From Microtetraspora sp. NBRC 13810 (GTDB taxonomy: Bacteria; Actinomycetota; Actinomycetes; Streptosporangiales; Streptosporangiaceae), in NCBI RefSeq assembly GCF_030268685.1, contig NZ_BSRQ01000005.1, positions 124,001 to 188,000 on the forward strand: a stretch of 64,000 nt of DNA, given 5' to 3'. Within the stretch, counting starts at the first letter, position 1, and each line of letters begins with the position of its first letter. Position numbers and translations under genes: made by a program. Below are positions 53,416 through 62,318 of this stretch, one piece after another. The notes below the pieces were generated by a model. The model worked only from the letters and a program-made list of their open reading frames with translations, ran no database searches and had not been told where the DNA came from.

Positions 53416-54729
53416 TCATGACAGGTCGTTCGCCAACTTACCGTTTAGGCTCGCCACCGGGGACGAGCTTGGGTTCTCCATGTCGACCAGCTCAGGGGTG
53501 GTGAGCGTACGCGGCAGATCGTCCACCATCTGCGGCTGCTCCAGCTCTCCGTCCACCAGGCCGAGGTCGTTCAGCTTGCGGGCGCTCACCATGACCCGGC
53601 TCTCCAGGGAGCCGACCGTCTTGTTGTAGGCGTCCACGGCCCGGGTCAGCGCCCGGCCCAGTGTCTCGACGTTGCGCCCCATGCTGCCCAGCCGCTCGTA
53701 CAGCTCCTTGCCCAGCTCGAAGACGGCCCGCGCGTTCTCCGTCAGGGCGGCCTGCTGCCAGGCGTAGTGCGCGGTGCGCAGCATCGTGATCAGCGTCGTC
53801 GGCGTCGCGATGTGCACCCGCTTGGCCATCGCGTACTCCAGCAGGCTCGGGTCGCGCTCCAGCGCCGGGGCGAGGAACGCCTCCCCCGGGATGAACAGCA
53901 CCATGAACTCCGGCGCGGGACTGAACGCCTGCCAATAAGCCTTCGAGGCCAGCCGGTCCACATGCTCGCGCAGGTGCCGGGCGTGCGCGTCCAGCCGTAC
54001 GGTCTGGGTGGACGGGTCCACCGCCTCGGCCGCCTCCAGATAGGCGGCCAGGGAGACCTTGGAGTCCACGATGATGTTCTTGCCGCCCGCGAGCTTGACC
54101 ACCATGTCCGGGCGGAGCACGCCGTCGGGCGTGGTGACCTGGGCCTGCTCGTCGAAGTCGCAGAACCTCGCCATCCCGGCGATCTCGGCGACCCTGCGCA
54201 GTTGCAGCTCGCCCCAGCGGCCCCGCGCCTCCGGGCGTTGCAGCGCCCGCACCAGCGCGCTGGTCTGGGCACGGAGCTGGTCGTTGCTCTGCCGGACGAA
54301 CTCGATCTGCTGGGTGAGCTCGGCCTGGGCGGCGCGCTGGCCGAGCTGGGTGTCGCGGAGCTGCGCCTCGACCTTGTCCAGGCTCTCCTTGAGCGGGCCG
54401 ATCATCAGCTCGACCGCCTGCTTGCGCTGCTCCATGTCGCCCGCCGCCTCGGCCCGCGTGATGGCGAGCCTGGTCTCGGCGAGTTCGAGGAAACGCAGGT
54501 TGTTGACGTCGAGGGCGCGGGCCGACAGCGCCTGGAACCGGTCGGCGAGCTGCTCCTCCACGTAGGCGACCTTCTCCTCGGCCGCTCTGGCGCGCGCCTC
54601 CGCCGCCGCCACCCGGGCGCCCGCCTCGGCGACCGAGGCCGCCGCGCGGGCCCGGCCGAGGAGGAACCCGATGGCCAGTCCGGCGGCGAGGCCGATGAGG
54701 AGTTGCAGGGCCAGTGCGGTGACGTCCAC
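53416..54729 (-). CDS. rmuC: RmuC-family DNA recombination protein
   Basis: The 437-residue product begins with a membrane helix (LALQLLIGLAAGLAIGFLLG), then a long coiled coil (about 30-190), then the RmuC nuclease-like domain: RPEARGRWGELQLRRVAEIAGM, VVKLAGGKNIIVDSKVSLAAYLEA, FMVLFIPGEAFLAPAL and VHIATPTTLITMLRTAHYAWQQ. The Asp-Ser-Lys (VDSKV) fits a restriction-enzyme-like active site. RmuC limits recombination between inverted repeats. The GTG at 54729 is chosen because upstream reading is unlike coding sequence. Confidence 0.9.
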   Translation of the reverse strand: MDVTALALQLLIGLAAGLAIGFLLGRARAAASVAEAGARVAAAEARARAAEEKVAYVEEQLADRFQALSARALDVNNLRFLELAETRLAITRAEAAGDMEQRKQAVELMIGPLKESLDKVEAQLRDTQLGQRAAQAELTQQIEFVRQSNDQLRAQTSALVRALQRPEARGRWGELQLRRVAEIAGMARFCDFDEQAQVTTPDGVLRPDMVVKLAGGKNIIVDSKVSLAAYLEAAEAVDPSTQTVRLDAHARHLREHVDRLASKAYWQAFSPAPEFMVLFIPGEAFLAPALERDPSLLEYAMAKRVHIATPTTLITMLRTAHYAWQQAALTENARAVFELGKELYERLGSMGRNVETLGRALTRAVDAYNKTVGSLESRVMVSARKLNDLGLVDGELEQPQMVDDLPRTLTTPELVDMENPSSSPVASLNGKLANDLS

Positions 54730-54842
54730 ACCGGCATGATTCCAGCCCGCCGTGAGCCCCGGCCCTCGCGACACGCCCCGCGCGGCAGGGGATCGGGCCC
54801 CCGGGAGGGGGTCACGAGGAGCGATCACCCGGCCGGGCACCG

Positions 54843-54848
54843 TAAACT
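54843..54848 (+). promoter_or_regulatory. Candidate leaderless -10 box (TAAACT)
   Basis: TAAACT lies eight bases before the ychF GTG at 54857, and no ribosome binding site is present. Confidence 0.4.
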
Positions 54849-54856
54849 CGGCGAAC

Positions 54857-55945
54857 GTGAGCCTGAGCATCGGCATCGTCGGCCTGCCCAACGTCGGCAA
54901 GTCCACGCTTTTCAACGCGCTGACCAAGAGCGGCAACGCCCTGGCGGCCAACTACCCGTTCGCCACCATCGAGCCCAACGTGGGCATCGTCGGCGTGCCC
55001 GACGCCCGGCTCGCCAAGCTGGCCGAGATCTACACGTCCGTGAAGATCATCCCGGCGAAGGTCGAGTTCGTGGACATCGCGGGCCTGGTGCGCGGCGCCT
55101 CCGAAGGGCAGGGCCGGGGTAACCAGTTCCTCGCCAACATCCGCGAGACCGACGCGATCTGCCAGGTCATCCGGGTCTTCAGCGACCCCGACGTCACGCA
55201 CGTGGACGGCGACGTCGCCCCCGAGCGCGACATCGAGACCATCAACACCGAGCTGATCCTCGCCGACCTGCAGACCCTGGAGAAGGCGCTGCCGCGCCTG
55301 GCCAAGGAGTCGAAGTTCAACAAGGACCGCAAGGCGGCGCTCGACGCGGCGGAGGCGGCGGTCAAGGTGCTCGACTCGGGCACCACGCTCTACGCCGGGG
55401 CCAAGGCCGCCGGCATCGACCCGGCCGACCTGCGCGAGCTGCACCTGCTCACCGCCAAGCCGTTCCTCTACGTGTTCAACCTCGACGCCGACGAGCTGAC
55501 CGACACCGGGCTGCGCGAGCGGCTGTCCGCGCTGGTCGCCCCGGCGGAGGCGGTCTTCCTCGACGCCAAGATCGAGTCTGAGCTGGTCGAGCTGCCCGAC
55601 GACGAGGCGCTGGAGCTGCTCCAGTCGGTGGGCCAGGAGGAGTCCGGCCTGTCGCAGCTCGCCAGGGTCGGCTTCGAGACCCTCGGCCTGCAGACCTACC
55701 TCACCGCCGGTCCCAAGGAGACCAGGGCGTGGACGATCCGCAGGGGCGCCACCGCGCCGGAGGCGGCCGGGGTCATCCACACCGACTTCCAGCGCGGCTT
55801 CATCAAGGCCGAGGTCATCTCCTTCGACGACCTCGTCGAAGCGGGCTCGATGACGGTCGCCCGGTCAGCCGGCAAGGCCCGCATCGAAGGCAAGGACTAC
55901 GTGATGCGCGACGGCGACGTGGTGGAGTTCCGCTTCAACGTGTAG
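54857..55945 (+). CDS. ychF: Redox-regulated ATPase/GTPase YchF
   Basis: YchF is an Obg-type P-loop protein that prefers ATP and binds ribosomes. The 362-residue protein has [20 protein letters not shown] (Walker A), [20 protein letters not shown] (switch/G3), and the C-terminal TGS-like domain ([30 protein letters not shown]). The expected NxxE-type specificity replaces NKxD, which fits FNLDADEL. The GTG at 54857 starts at the usual point before the P-loop and seems leaderless. Confidence 0.95.
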   Translation: MSLSIGIVGLPNVGKSTLFNALTKSGNALAANYPFATIEPNVGIVGVPDARLAKLAEIYTSVKIIPAKVEFVDIAGLVRGASEGQGRGNQFLANIRETDAICQVIRVFSDPDVTHVDGDVAPERDIETINTELILADLQTLEKALPRLAKESKFNKDRKAALDAAEAAVKVLDSGTTLYAGAKAAGIDPADLRELHLLTAKPFLYVFNLDADELTDTGLRERLSALVAPAEAVFLDAKIESELVELPDDEALELLQSVGQEESGLSQLARVGFETLGLQTYLTAGPKETRAWTIRRGATAPEAAGVIHTDFQRGFIKAEVISFDDLVEAGSMTVARSAGKARIEGKDYVMRDGDVVEFRFNV

Positions 55946-55959
55946 TTCCGCTTCTCTCG

Positions 55960-56400
55960 TCAGAGCAGGTGGGCGTTGGGGGCCTTCGCGGCGGGGGCCA
56001 GGGCGGGGAGCTCGACGACCTGGACGCCGGCCGCGGTGAGGAGTTCGGTGCCCTGGCTGCCGGTGACGAAGAGGTCGGGCTCGCGCCAGGCGATCACCAC
56101 GCGGCGGACGCCGGCGGCGAGGATGAGCTGGGTGCAGGTGCGCGGGCGGGAACGGCGCCGGGAGCAGGGCTCCAGGGAGCTGTACACGGTGGCGCCGGGC
56201 AGGCGCGGGTCGTCGCCGGCGAGTTTCGCCAGGGCGGACTCCTCCGCGTGCACGTGCGGGTCGGTCTCCCTGCTGTAGCCGCGGCTGATCTCCTCGCCCC
56301 CGGCGTCCACGATGATCGCGCCGACGGAGAAGGCCGTCTCGGCGGGCGGGCACAGGGCGGCCAGGTCGATGGCGGCTCGCAGCCACTCCTCGTCGGTCAC
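55960..56400 (-). CDS. RibD-type deaminase (split riboflavin protein, N-terminal part)
   Basis: The 146-residue zinc deaminase has HVHAEESALAKL (zinc His and catalytic Glu) and VYSSLEPCSRRRSRPRTCTQLILAAGVRRVVIA, with the two zinc cysteines. This domain is normally fused to a reductase in RibD; here the reductase is encoded 53 bases upstream as a separate gene. It would deaminate the pyrimidine intermediate in riboflavin synthesis. A link to another deaminated metabolite cannot be excluded, as no other rib genes are nearby. Confidence 0.8.
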   Translation of the reverse strand: MTDEEWLRAAIDLAALCPPAETAFSVGAIIVDAGGEEISRGYSRETDPHVHAEESALAKLAGDDPRLPGATVYSSLEPCSRRRSRPRTCTQLILAAGVRRVVIAWREPDLFVTGSQGTELLTAAGVQVVELPALAPAAKAPNAHLL

Positions 56401-56453
56401 CGGCCGGCCTCCTCAGTCGTGTGATGGATCAGGTGTCTTCGGGCGCGTAGGGG

Positions 56454-57128
56454 TCAGGTGTCTTTGAGGGCGTAGCGGATCAGGACGACGTCGCCCGCCA
56501 TACGGGTGTCCAGGAGGCGCAGACGGCGGTTCGTCCCGCCGGGGTACTCGGCGGGGTGCAGGAAACGCGGGGCGCCGGGCTGGCCCACCAGCAGGGGGGC
56601 AACGGCCACGTGCAGCTCGTCGGCGAGCCCCTGGGCGAGGAAGGCGGTGTGGATCCGGCCGCCGCCCTCCACCAGCAGCCGGGTCACCCCGCGCGCGCCG
56701 AGGTCGTCGAGCACGGCCCCGAAGGCGACCGCGTCCCCCATGGCGACCACCTCGGCCGCGTCCCCGTTCAGCGTCTCGCGCAGCCGGGCCGCGCCCGTGT
56801 CCGTGGTGTAGACGATCTTCGGGCCGCCGCCCTGCCAGAGGCGGAGTGTGCGGGAGAGGTCGCCGGTCGCCGTGATGGTGATCTTGAGCGGGTGTTCCGG
56901 GCGGCCCGCGGCGAGCCGGGCGGCCCGCCGGGCGGGGTCGCGGACCAGCAGCCGGGGGTCGTCGCGGCGCACCGCCTCGGCGCCGACCAGGATCGCGTCC
57001 GACTCGGCACGTACCTGGTCGACCCGGTCGAAGTCCTCCGGCCCGGAGAGCAGCAGCCGTTCGGGAGAGGTGTCGTCGATGTAACCGTCGATCGACGTCG
57101 CGACGCTCAACAGGACATAGGGGCGCAT
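56454..57128 (-). CDS. RibD C-terminal-type reductase
   Basis: The 224-residue dihydrofolate-reductase-like protein has MRPYVLLSVATSIDGYI, GAEAVRRDDPRLLVR, TRLLVEGGGRIHTAFLAQGLADELHVAVAPLLVG. It matches the reductase half of RibD, which reduces the ribosyl group of the pyrimidine intermediate with NADPH. It lies just upstream of the deaminase gene on the same strand, so the pair likely makes a split RibD. Confidence 0.85.
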   Translation of the reverse strand: MRPYVLLSVATSIDGYIDDTSPERLLLSGPEDFDRVDQVRAESDAILVGAEAVRRDDPRLLVRDPARRAARLAAGRPEHPLKITITATGDLSRTLRLWQGGGPKIVYTTDTGAARLRETLNGDAAEVVAMGDAVAFGAVLDDLGARGVTRLLVEGGGRIHTAFLAQGLADELHVAVAPLLVGQPGAPRFLHPAEYPGGTNRRLRLLDTRMAGDVVLIRYALKDT

Positions 57129-57663
57129 CAGTCAGGCACGGTACGCCATCCCCGCGCGACCCGGACGCGCGACCCGCCGGTACGCCGCCGGGGTGCGGGG
57201 CGGTTTGGAGCGGGTGAGGGGCCTGGCAGGCGACTCGCCGGTGTGTCGCGCGGGTGGGCGGTGTGGGGTGGGTGCCGTCAGGGGGTGTTACGGGCCGGGC
57301 GGGACGGTGGTTGTGGCACGGTCCCTGGAGCGCTCCGGGGGGTCGGACGTCGTCCGGGCGGTGGGTGAAGACGCAGGTCGCGACACTCCGGGAGCCGTTT
57401 GGACAGCAAGACCTGGCCATTAGGTAATGGACAGGAGCTCTGGCCTGGTATGACCTGCTTTCGGTGGCACCTCGGAGCAGACGGGGACGGCCACCCGAGA
57501 TGGAGACCAAGTTTGCTCGGTTAGGGTGATGCCTGCAGCATGGGCGTGGCTTTCCTGGAACAATTGGCGGGGCCGCTAGGGTGAATGCTTCACCACCGAT
57601 AACAGGATCGATAGTAAGACGACACCGCGCCATGCCGGCGGGATCGGCGCGAGCGGAGGCGTG
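57129..57663. other. 535-base gap before the Tcp-like cluster
   Basis: The 3' part contains a 24-base imperfect palindrome (57412-57435): CCTG-N-CCATTA-GG-TAATGG-N-CAGG. Further repeats of CTGG and CCTG follow at about 57436-57475. Promoters for the minus-strand reductase and the plus-strand Tcp-like cluster must lie here. No open frame with coding character was found. Confidence 0.5.
57412..57435. promoter_or_regulatory. 24-base palindrome upstream of Tcp-like cluster
   Basis: Inner arms CCATTA and TAATGG are separated by GG; outer arms CCTG and CAGG pair after one unpaired base on each side. It is a likely operator or hairpin about 230 bases before the TcpC-like gene. Confidence 0.45.
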
Positions 57664-58680
57664 ATGGCTCGAAGGTCGATCGTCCAGCAGGATCCTCTGA
57701 CCGCTGACGACGCGGAGCTGTCGGCATACCCGGAGGAGCCCGAGGAGCGCGCCAAGGGGCGCGGCCGCGGCGCGCCGCGCCGGGGGCGGTGGTCCGGCGG
57801 CGGCGGGCGGTGGCTCGTCTGGACCGGCCGGGTGATCCTGTGGGCGCTCATCGTGGTCATCGTCGTCAACGGCGTACGCGCGCCGTTCGAGCGATTCACC
57901 CAGGGCCCGGCGGTCACCGGTCCGCAGACCTCGTCGGCCGAATCCGAATTTCCCTCGGACCGCGCCTCGGCATTCGCCAACCAATTCGCCGCGGTTTATT
58001 TGAATTTCAATGCCGCGACACCCGATGAAAGGGCGGGAAGGCTCGCCCCCTATCTTCCGGACGGCGCCGACCCGCAATTCGGCTGGGACGGCATCGGCCG
58101 TTTGGCCGCGGGCGCGATTCAGCCTTATGGCGTCGAGGTGCTCGGCGCCGCCGACGGAGTGGTCACGCTCACCTTCCAGTCCGGCAACCGGCGGCTGCTG
58201 CTCTCCGTGCCGGTGCACTACGCGAACGGGAACTTCGTGGTCTCCGCGCAGCCCGCGGTGCTGCCCGCGCCGGCGCCCGCGCCGCTGCCCCAGCCTCCCG
58301 AGCCGGACCGCGACGAGGCCACCGCCAACGAGCTGCGTCCCCAGCTCGCCGGCTTCTTCACCGCCTACGCCTCGGGCGACACCGTCCAGCTCCAGCGCTA
58401 TGTCGCCGTCGGCGAGACGCTGGACAGCTTCGCGGGCGCGTTCACCTACAGGGACCTCAAGGACGTCGTGGTGCCACCCGGTGGCACCACGAGAGAGATC
58501 ACCGCGATCGTCGTGTGGGGAGTACCCGCGGGCGCCACGCCCGTGGCCCAGCCCACGGAGGCGGCCGACCCGGCCGCCATGGCCGGCACCCTGGAGCAGG
58601 CCTACCGCCTCACCGTCGAGAAGCAGGGCGACAAGTGGTTCGTCAAGGACATCCGTGGCGCCGGCCGGTCCCTGGGTTGA
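57664..58680 (+). CDS. TcpC-like conjugation protein
   Basis: The 338-residue protein has a charged cytoplasmic N-terminus (residues 1-50), one membrane helix at about 52-70 (WTGRVILWALIVVIVVNGV), and two extracytoplasmic NTF2-like domains. The first covers ASAFANQFAAVYLNFNAATPDERAGRLAPYLPDG, the second NELRPQLAGFFTAYASGDTVQLQRY to KQGDKWFVKDIRG. That plan is the one seen in TcpC/ConG of Gram-positive conjugation, a structural part of the transfer channel. GGAGG at 57655 places the start at ATG 57664, four bases later. Confidence 0.8.
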   Translation: MARRSIVQQDPLTADDAELSAYPEEPEERAKGRGRGAPRRGRWSGGGGRWLVWTGRVILWALIVVIVVNGVRAPFERFTQGPAVTGPQTSSAESEFPSDRASAFANQFAAVYLNFNAATPDERAGRLAPYLPDGADPQFGWDGIGRLAAGAIQPYGVEVLGAADGVVTLTFQSGNRRLLLSVPVHYANGNFVVSAQPAVLPAPAPAPLPQPPEPDRDEATANELRPQLAGFFTAYASGDTVQLQRYVAVGETLDSFAGAFTYRDLKDVVVPPGGTTREITAIVVWGVPAGATPVAQPTEAADPAAMAGTLEQAYRLTVEKQGDKWFVKDIRGAGRSLG

Positions 58681-58736
58681 GAGATGACAGAGCCAGGCCC
58701 AATCGTGGCTGATCGGTACCCCCGGGAGGACGAGAA

Positions 58737-59030
58737 TTGACTTTCAAGACCATATTGCTGAGCGTGCTGGACCTCGCGGCTCCCGCGTCTCCGACCGCTC
58801 CGGCCACCGGTGTGAACACGGAAGGGCTCGCCGACTTCCTCCGCAGCTTCTTCGCGCCGCTGTTTCTCGTGATCGTCTCGGTGGTGGCCCTTTTCTTCCT
58901 CTTCACCCGTGAGATCACGAGGTTCGTACAGTTCATCATTCTCGCCGTGGCGATCGGTGTGATCTTCTACGTGCCCAACATCATCGAGGTGACGGCGAGG
59001 GCGATCGCGGGAGCGCTAGGCATCGAATGA
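58737..59030 (+). CDS. Small TcpD-like membrane protein
   Basis: The 97-residue protein has two membrane helices, about 44-64 (APLFLVIVSVVALFFLFT) and 70-88 (FVQFIILAVAIGVIFYVP), and a short amphipathic end. It matches TcpD-family proteins by size and layout, which sit in the same transfer operons. Start is TTG, preceded by GGGAGGACGAGAA. It has no known enzymatic domain; a role in the membrane complex is inferred. Confidence 0.7.
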   Translation: MTFKTILLSVLDLAAPASPTAPATGVNTEGLADFLRSFFAPLFLVIVSVVALFFLFTREITRFVQFIILAVAIGVIFYVPNIIEVTARAIAGALGIE

Positions 59031-59155
59031 GGGTTGGAACCGGCTCGGCGCGGTCATTGAAGGATGGGCGACTCTGCGCACCGGAGGGCATGTGACGAGC
59101 CGGGCACCAACGAGGGAGCACGACCTTAGGCCCGAGGGGCGGAGAGGAGGACCGC

Positions 59156-62100
59156 ATGGACCTGCCCACGTATACCAACATCTGGCGAATTGAGAAGCGG
59201 CTCTACAAGCTGTACGACCTCAAGCTGCCGATGCCGCTCCCGATCGTCTGGATCGGCGTCTTCGCGGGCGTGCTGGTGCCGTGGTCGCTCCTGCTCCTGC
59301 TGGTCGGCCTGCCCTTCGAGGCTCCGTGGCACGTGGTCTACCTCGTACCGCCCGGGGTGGTGACCTGGCTGTCCACCCGGCCGGTCATCGAGAGCAAGCG
59401 GCTCACCGAGCTGTTGCAGTCGCAGTTGCGCTACATGGGCGAGCCGCGTACCTGGTGCCGTATGGCCCCGGACGCCGAGCCCGCCGAGATCGCGTTCACC
59501 GCCCGGGTGTGGCGGGCCGCCCCCAAGCCCGCCGGGGAGCGGGCCAAGGCCAAAGCCAAGGCCCCGCGCCGGGCCAGGCACGCCGCCACGGTGCGCCGCG
59601 CCCAGCGCGCCACCGTCAAGGCCCGCCAGGTGCGTCCGGCGGTGGCCGCCGCCGCAGCGGCCGCCGCGACCGCCCCGGTCACCGAGAGCGCCGCGCCGCC
59701 CCCTTCCAGGACCCGCCTCGGCTGGGGTTCCCGCGAGGCCGAGGCCGCCGCCCAGCCCCGCGCCGCCTCCCGCGGCACGGGGGAGCCGGCCCGCGCCCGT
59801 GGCACGGGGGAGCAGACTCGCGCCCGCGACGCAGGGGAGCCGACTCGCGCCCGTGGCGCGGGGGAGCAGGTCCGCGCCACCTCGCGCGGTGCGGCGGAGG
59901 CGCGTGGCAGGGGAGAGAGCCGCGGTCCGGGCGTCCGGGGTACGGCCGGCGCGCGCCGCGAAGGCGTGGCCCCCGCCCTGTCGTCCTCGGCCGCACCACC
60001 CATGCCCGAGACCGGCAAGCCCGTGTCCCCGGAGACGGGGACGCCCCTGACCTTCCGCGAGGCGGGCAAGCTGGTGATCTCGCCCGCACTCGACCCCGGC
60101 GGGCCGCCGCGCGACACCACGGCGCCAGGCCGGGGCGTGCCCGTCGGGAGCGGTGTTCCGGCCGGGGAGTCGCCGCCCGAGCTGCCCGAGCCGCCCGGGA
60201 CGGTGGCCGACGCCGACACGGCCGCGCGCACGGATCCTGGCAACCAGGATGCCGGGCGCGCGGGTTCCGGTGAGCCGGTGGTTTCCGGGGGCGTGGAGGG
60301 TGAGGAGGGCGCGCTCGCGAGTGGGGCCGCCGCTCCGGAGGGGGCGGAGGCCGCCGCCTCGCCCGCCGGGCCGATCGGAGTGGAGGCGCTGCGGCGGCTG
60401 CGCAGGCTCGCGGCCTCCGCCGGTGTGGACGACCTGGACTCGGGCGGCGAGGAGGACGCCAGGGAGAGCCACCGCCGAGGCCAGCCGCCGCGTCCGGTGA
60501 CCCGCCTCCCCAAGGTCCCCGACGCCCGCCGGCCCCAGCCCGCCGACCTCGGGCCGGGGCACGAGGAGAGCGCCCCCGAGCCCGCCACGTTCCCACTGCG
60601 CGTCCCCGCGGCCGGCCGGCCCGGCGACGACCAGGAGCGGCACGAGGAGACCGCCCGGGAGGAGCAGGCCCCCCAGCCGCCCTCCCGAGCCCCGAGAGCC
60701 CTCCGCCCCGTCCCCCACCCCACCCCCCAGCACAACCCCGAAGCCCCACAACCGTCGCAAAGCACACACGGCACCCAGGAGCCGCCCCGCAGCACACCCC
60801 ACGACCGTCAGCCGGCCCAGGCCGCCCCCGGCGCCCAGGCGGCGGAGCACGTCACGCGAGACCCGGGCCACGCCGGCCAGGAGGCGGCGGGGCACGTCAC
60901 GCGGGACCCGGGCCACGGTGGCCGGGAGGTGGCGGGGCACGTCACGAGGGACCTGGTGCACGGTGGCCGGGAGGTCACGCCGGACTCGGGCCACGGTGGC
61001 CGGGAGGTGGTGGAGCACGTCGTGTCCGAGGCGGTGGAGGGTGTTCCCGCTGCCCGGGAGGTGGCGCAGCGTGTGACGGGCGACCCGGGGCGGGAGGTGC
61101 CGTGGGCCCGGGAGCCTGTGCAGGGTGTTCCCGGTGCGCGCGTCGGGCAGGACGCGACGGTGCAGGGCCGGGAGGCCGGGCAGCAGGACGGGCGGGAAGG
61201 CGCCGACGTGGTGGTGCCGCGGGTGTCGATCCGGGCGGTGCCCGCCGGTGGCGGCGCGGTGCAGGCCGGGCCTGCGGCGGTGGCCGGAGGCGGGGCCGTA
61301 CAGGGCGCCGGGCCCTCGGCGGGTGAGCGGGAGCCCGTGCGGGAGGCGCCGCCCAGGCCGCGCCGGGTGGAGTCGGTGGTGGGCCGCGATCCCTCGGGCG
61401 GCTGGCGCAGGCTCGCCCAGGTGGTCATCGGATCCGGCGGCAGCCGTACGGACGGGTCGGAGATCGACGAGGCGCGGACCCGGGCGCCGTTCGAGGGCGG
61501 GCGCCGGGTCGTGGTGCTGGGCTGCACCGGAGGCGCCGGGCAGAGCACGACGGCGCTGATGCTCGGCCACACGTTCGCGCAGTACCGCGAGGACCGGGTG
61601 CTCGCCGTGGACGCCAACGTCGGCGCCAGCACGCTGACCGGCAGGATCCCGGTCGACTCGCCCGAGACGCTCAGCTCGTTGCTGGGCGGCCTGGACCGGG
61701 TCGGCGGCAGCTACCTGGCGATGCGCACCTACACCTCGCGTACCGCCTCCGGCCTGGAGGTGATCGCGGGCGACACCGACGCGGGCGCCGAGCAGCGCAT
61801 GTCGGACCGGACGCTCTTCTCCGACCAGCGGCTCGGCCAGGCGATGGACGTGCTGGACCGGCACTACAAGCTGGTCGTGCTGGATCCGGCGGCGGCGCTG
61901 GCCGCGCGGGTGCTGCCGTACGCGGACCAGCTCGTGCTGGTCGTGCCGGCCAGCGAGGACGGGCCCGACGCGGTGGCGATGACGTACGACTGGCTGGACG
62001 GGCACGGCTGCGCGCACCTTCGCCGCAGGGCGATCATGGTGGTCAACGGCGTGAGCCGGCGCAGCATGAACGACGTGGAGCAGGCCGAGGCGGTGGCGCG

Positions 62101-62287
62101 GGGCAGATGCCGTGCGATCGTCCGGGTGCCGTGGGAGGACGATCTGGCTCCGGGTTCGCCGGAGGTCGTCGAGCCCGTGCGGTTGCGCGCGGCGAGCCGC
62201 AGGGCCTATCTGGCCCTGGCCGGTGTCGTGGTCGCGGGTTTCGTCACACCCCAGACGAGAAAGAACGAGGAGGAAGTGGCCCAGTGA
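59156..62287 (+). CDS. TcpE-MinD/ParA fusion protein with repeat-rich linker
   Basis: Residues 1-125 match TcpE-family membrane proteins (MDLPTYTNIWRIEKRLYKLYDLKLPMPLPIVWIGVFAG, two membrane helices, RPVIESKRLTELLQSQLRYM). About 620 residues of Arg, Gly, Glu and Pro follow, with two repeat blocks. The last 270 residues are a CpaE/MinD-type ATPase domain with GCTGGAGQSTTALM, VLAVDANVGASTLTG, KLVVLDPAAAL and LVVPASEDGPD. The P-loop lacks the usual Lys (GGAGQST). The gene lies between TcpD- and VirB4-like genes and is 1043 residues long. It may position the transfer complex. Confidence 0.8.
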   Translation: MDLPTYTNIWRIEKRLYKLYDLKLPMPLPIVWIGVFAGVLVPWSLLLLLVGLPFEAPWHVVYLVPPGVVTWLSTRPVIESKRLTELLQSQLRYMGEPRTWCRMAPDAEPAEIAFTARVWRAAPKPAGERAKAKAKAPRRARHAATVRRAQRATVKARQVRPAVAAAAAAAATAPVTESAAPPPSRTRLGWGSREAEAAAQPRAASRGTGEPARARGTGEQTRARDAGEPTRARGAGEQVRATSRGAAEARGRGESRGPGVRGTAGARREGVAPALSSSAAPPMPETGKPVSPETGTPLTFREAGKLVISPALDPGGPPRDTTAPGRGVPVGSGVPAGESPPELPEPPGTVADADTAARTDPGNQDAGRAGSGEPVVSGGVEGEEGALASGAAAPEGAEAAASPAGPIGVEALRRLRRLAASAGVDDLDSGGEEDARESHRRGQPPRPVTRLPKVPDARRPQPADLGPGHEESAPEPATFPLRVPAAGRPGDDQERHEETAREEQAPQPPSRAPRALRPVPHPTPQHNPEAPQPSQSTHGTQEPPRSTPHDRQPAQAAPGAQAAEHVTRDPGHAGQEAAGHVTRDPGHGGREVAGHVTRDLVHGGREVTPDSGHGGREVVEHVVSEAVEGVPAAREVAQRVTGDPGREVPWAREPVQGVPGARVGQDATVQGREAGQQDGREGADVVVPRVSIRAVPAGGGAVQAGPAAVAGGGAVQGAGPSAGEREPVREAPPRPRRVESVVGRDPSGGWRRLAQVVIGSGGSRTDGSEIDEARTRAPFEGGRRVVVLGCTGGAGQSTTALMLGHTFAQYREDRVLAVDANVGASTLTGRIPVDSPETLSSLLGGLDRVGGSYLAMRTYTSRTASGLEVIAGDTDAGAEQRMSDRTLFSDQRLGQAMDVLDRHYKLVVLDPAAALAARVLPYADQLVLVVPASEDGPDAVAMTYDWLDGHGCAHLRRRAIMVVNGVSRRSMNDVEQAEAVARGRCRAIVRVPWEDDLAPGSPEVVEPVRLRAASRRAYLALAGVVVAGFVTPQTRKNEEEVAQ
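59774..59881 (+). repeat. Four 27-base tandem units coding for a 9-residue repeat
   Basis: Units start at 59774, 59801, 59828 and 59855 and encode GTGEPARAR, GTGEQTRAR, DAGEPTRAR and GAGEQVRAT. The frame is kept, so the array may grow or shrink without breaking the protein. Confidence 0.75.
60848..61010 (+). repeat. 45-base tandem units in the same linker
   Basis: Units starting at 60848, 60893 and 60938 encode variants of HVTRDPGHGGREVAG; a fourth partial copy follows. Each unit keeps a His, Asp and Gly-rich pattern. Confidence 0.75.
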
Positions 62288-62318
62288 TCCGGGGGCGCGA
62301 GGGAACGGTGATCGGCCG

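Noticed and set aside
57129-57663. A tRNA gene or attachment site next to the Tcp-like cluster
   Set aside because: No cloverleaf or terminal CCA pattern and no long direct repeat were seen, so an ICE border cannot be supported.
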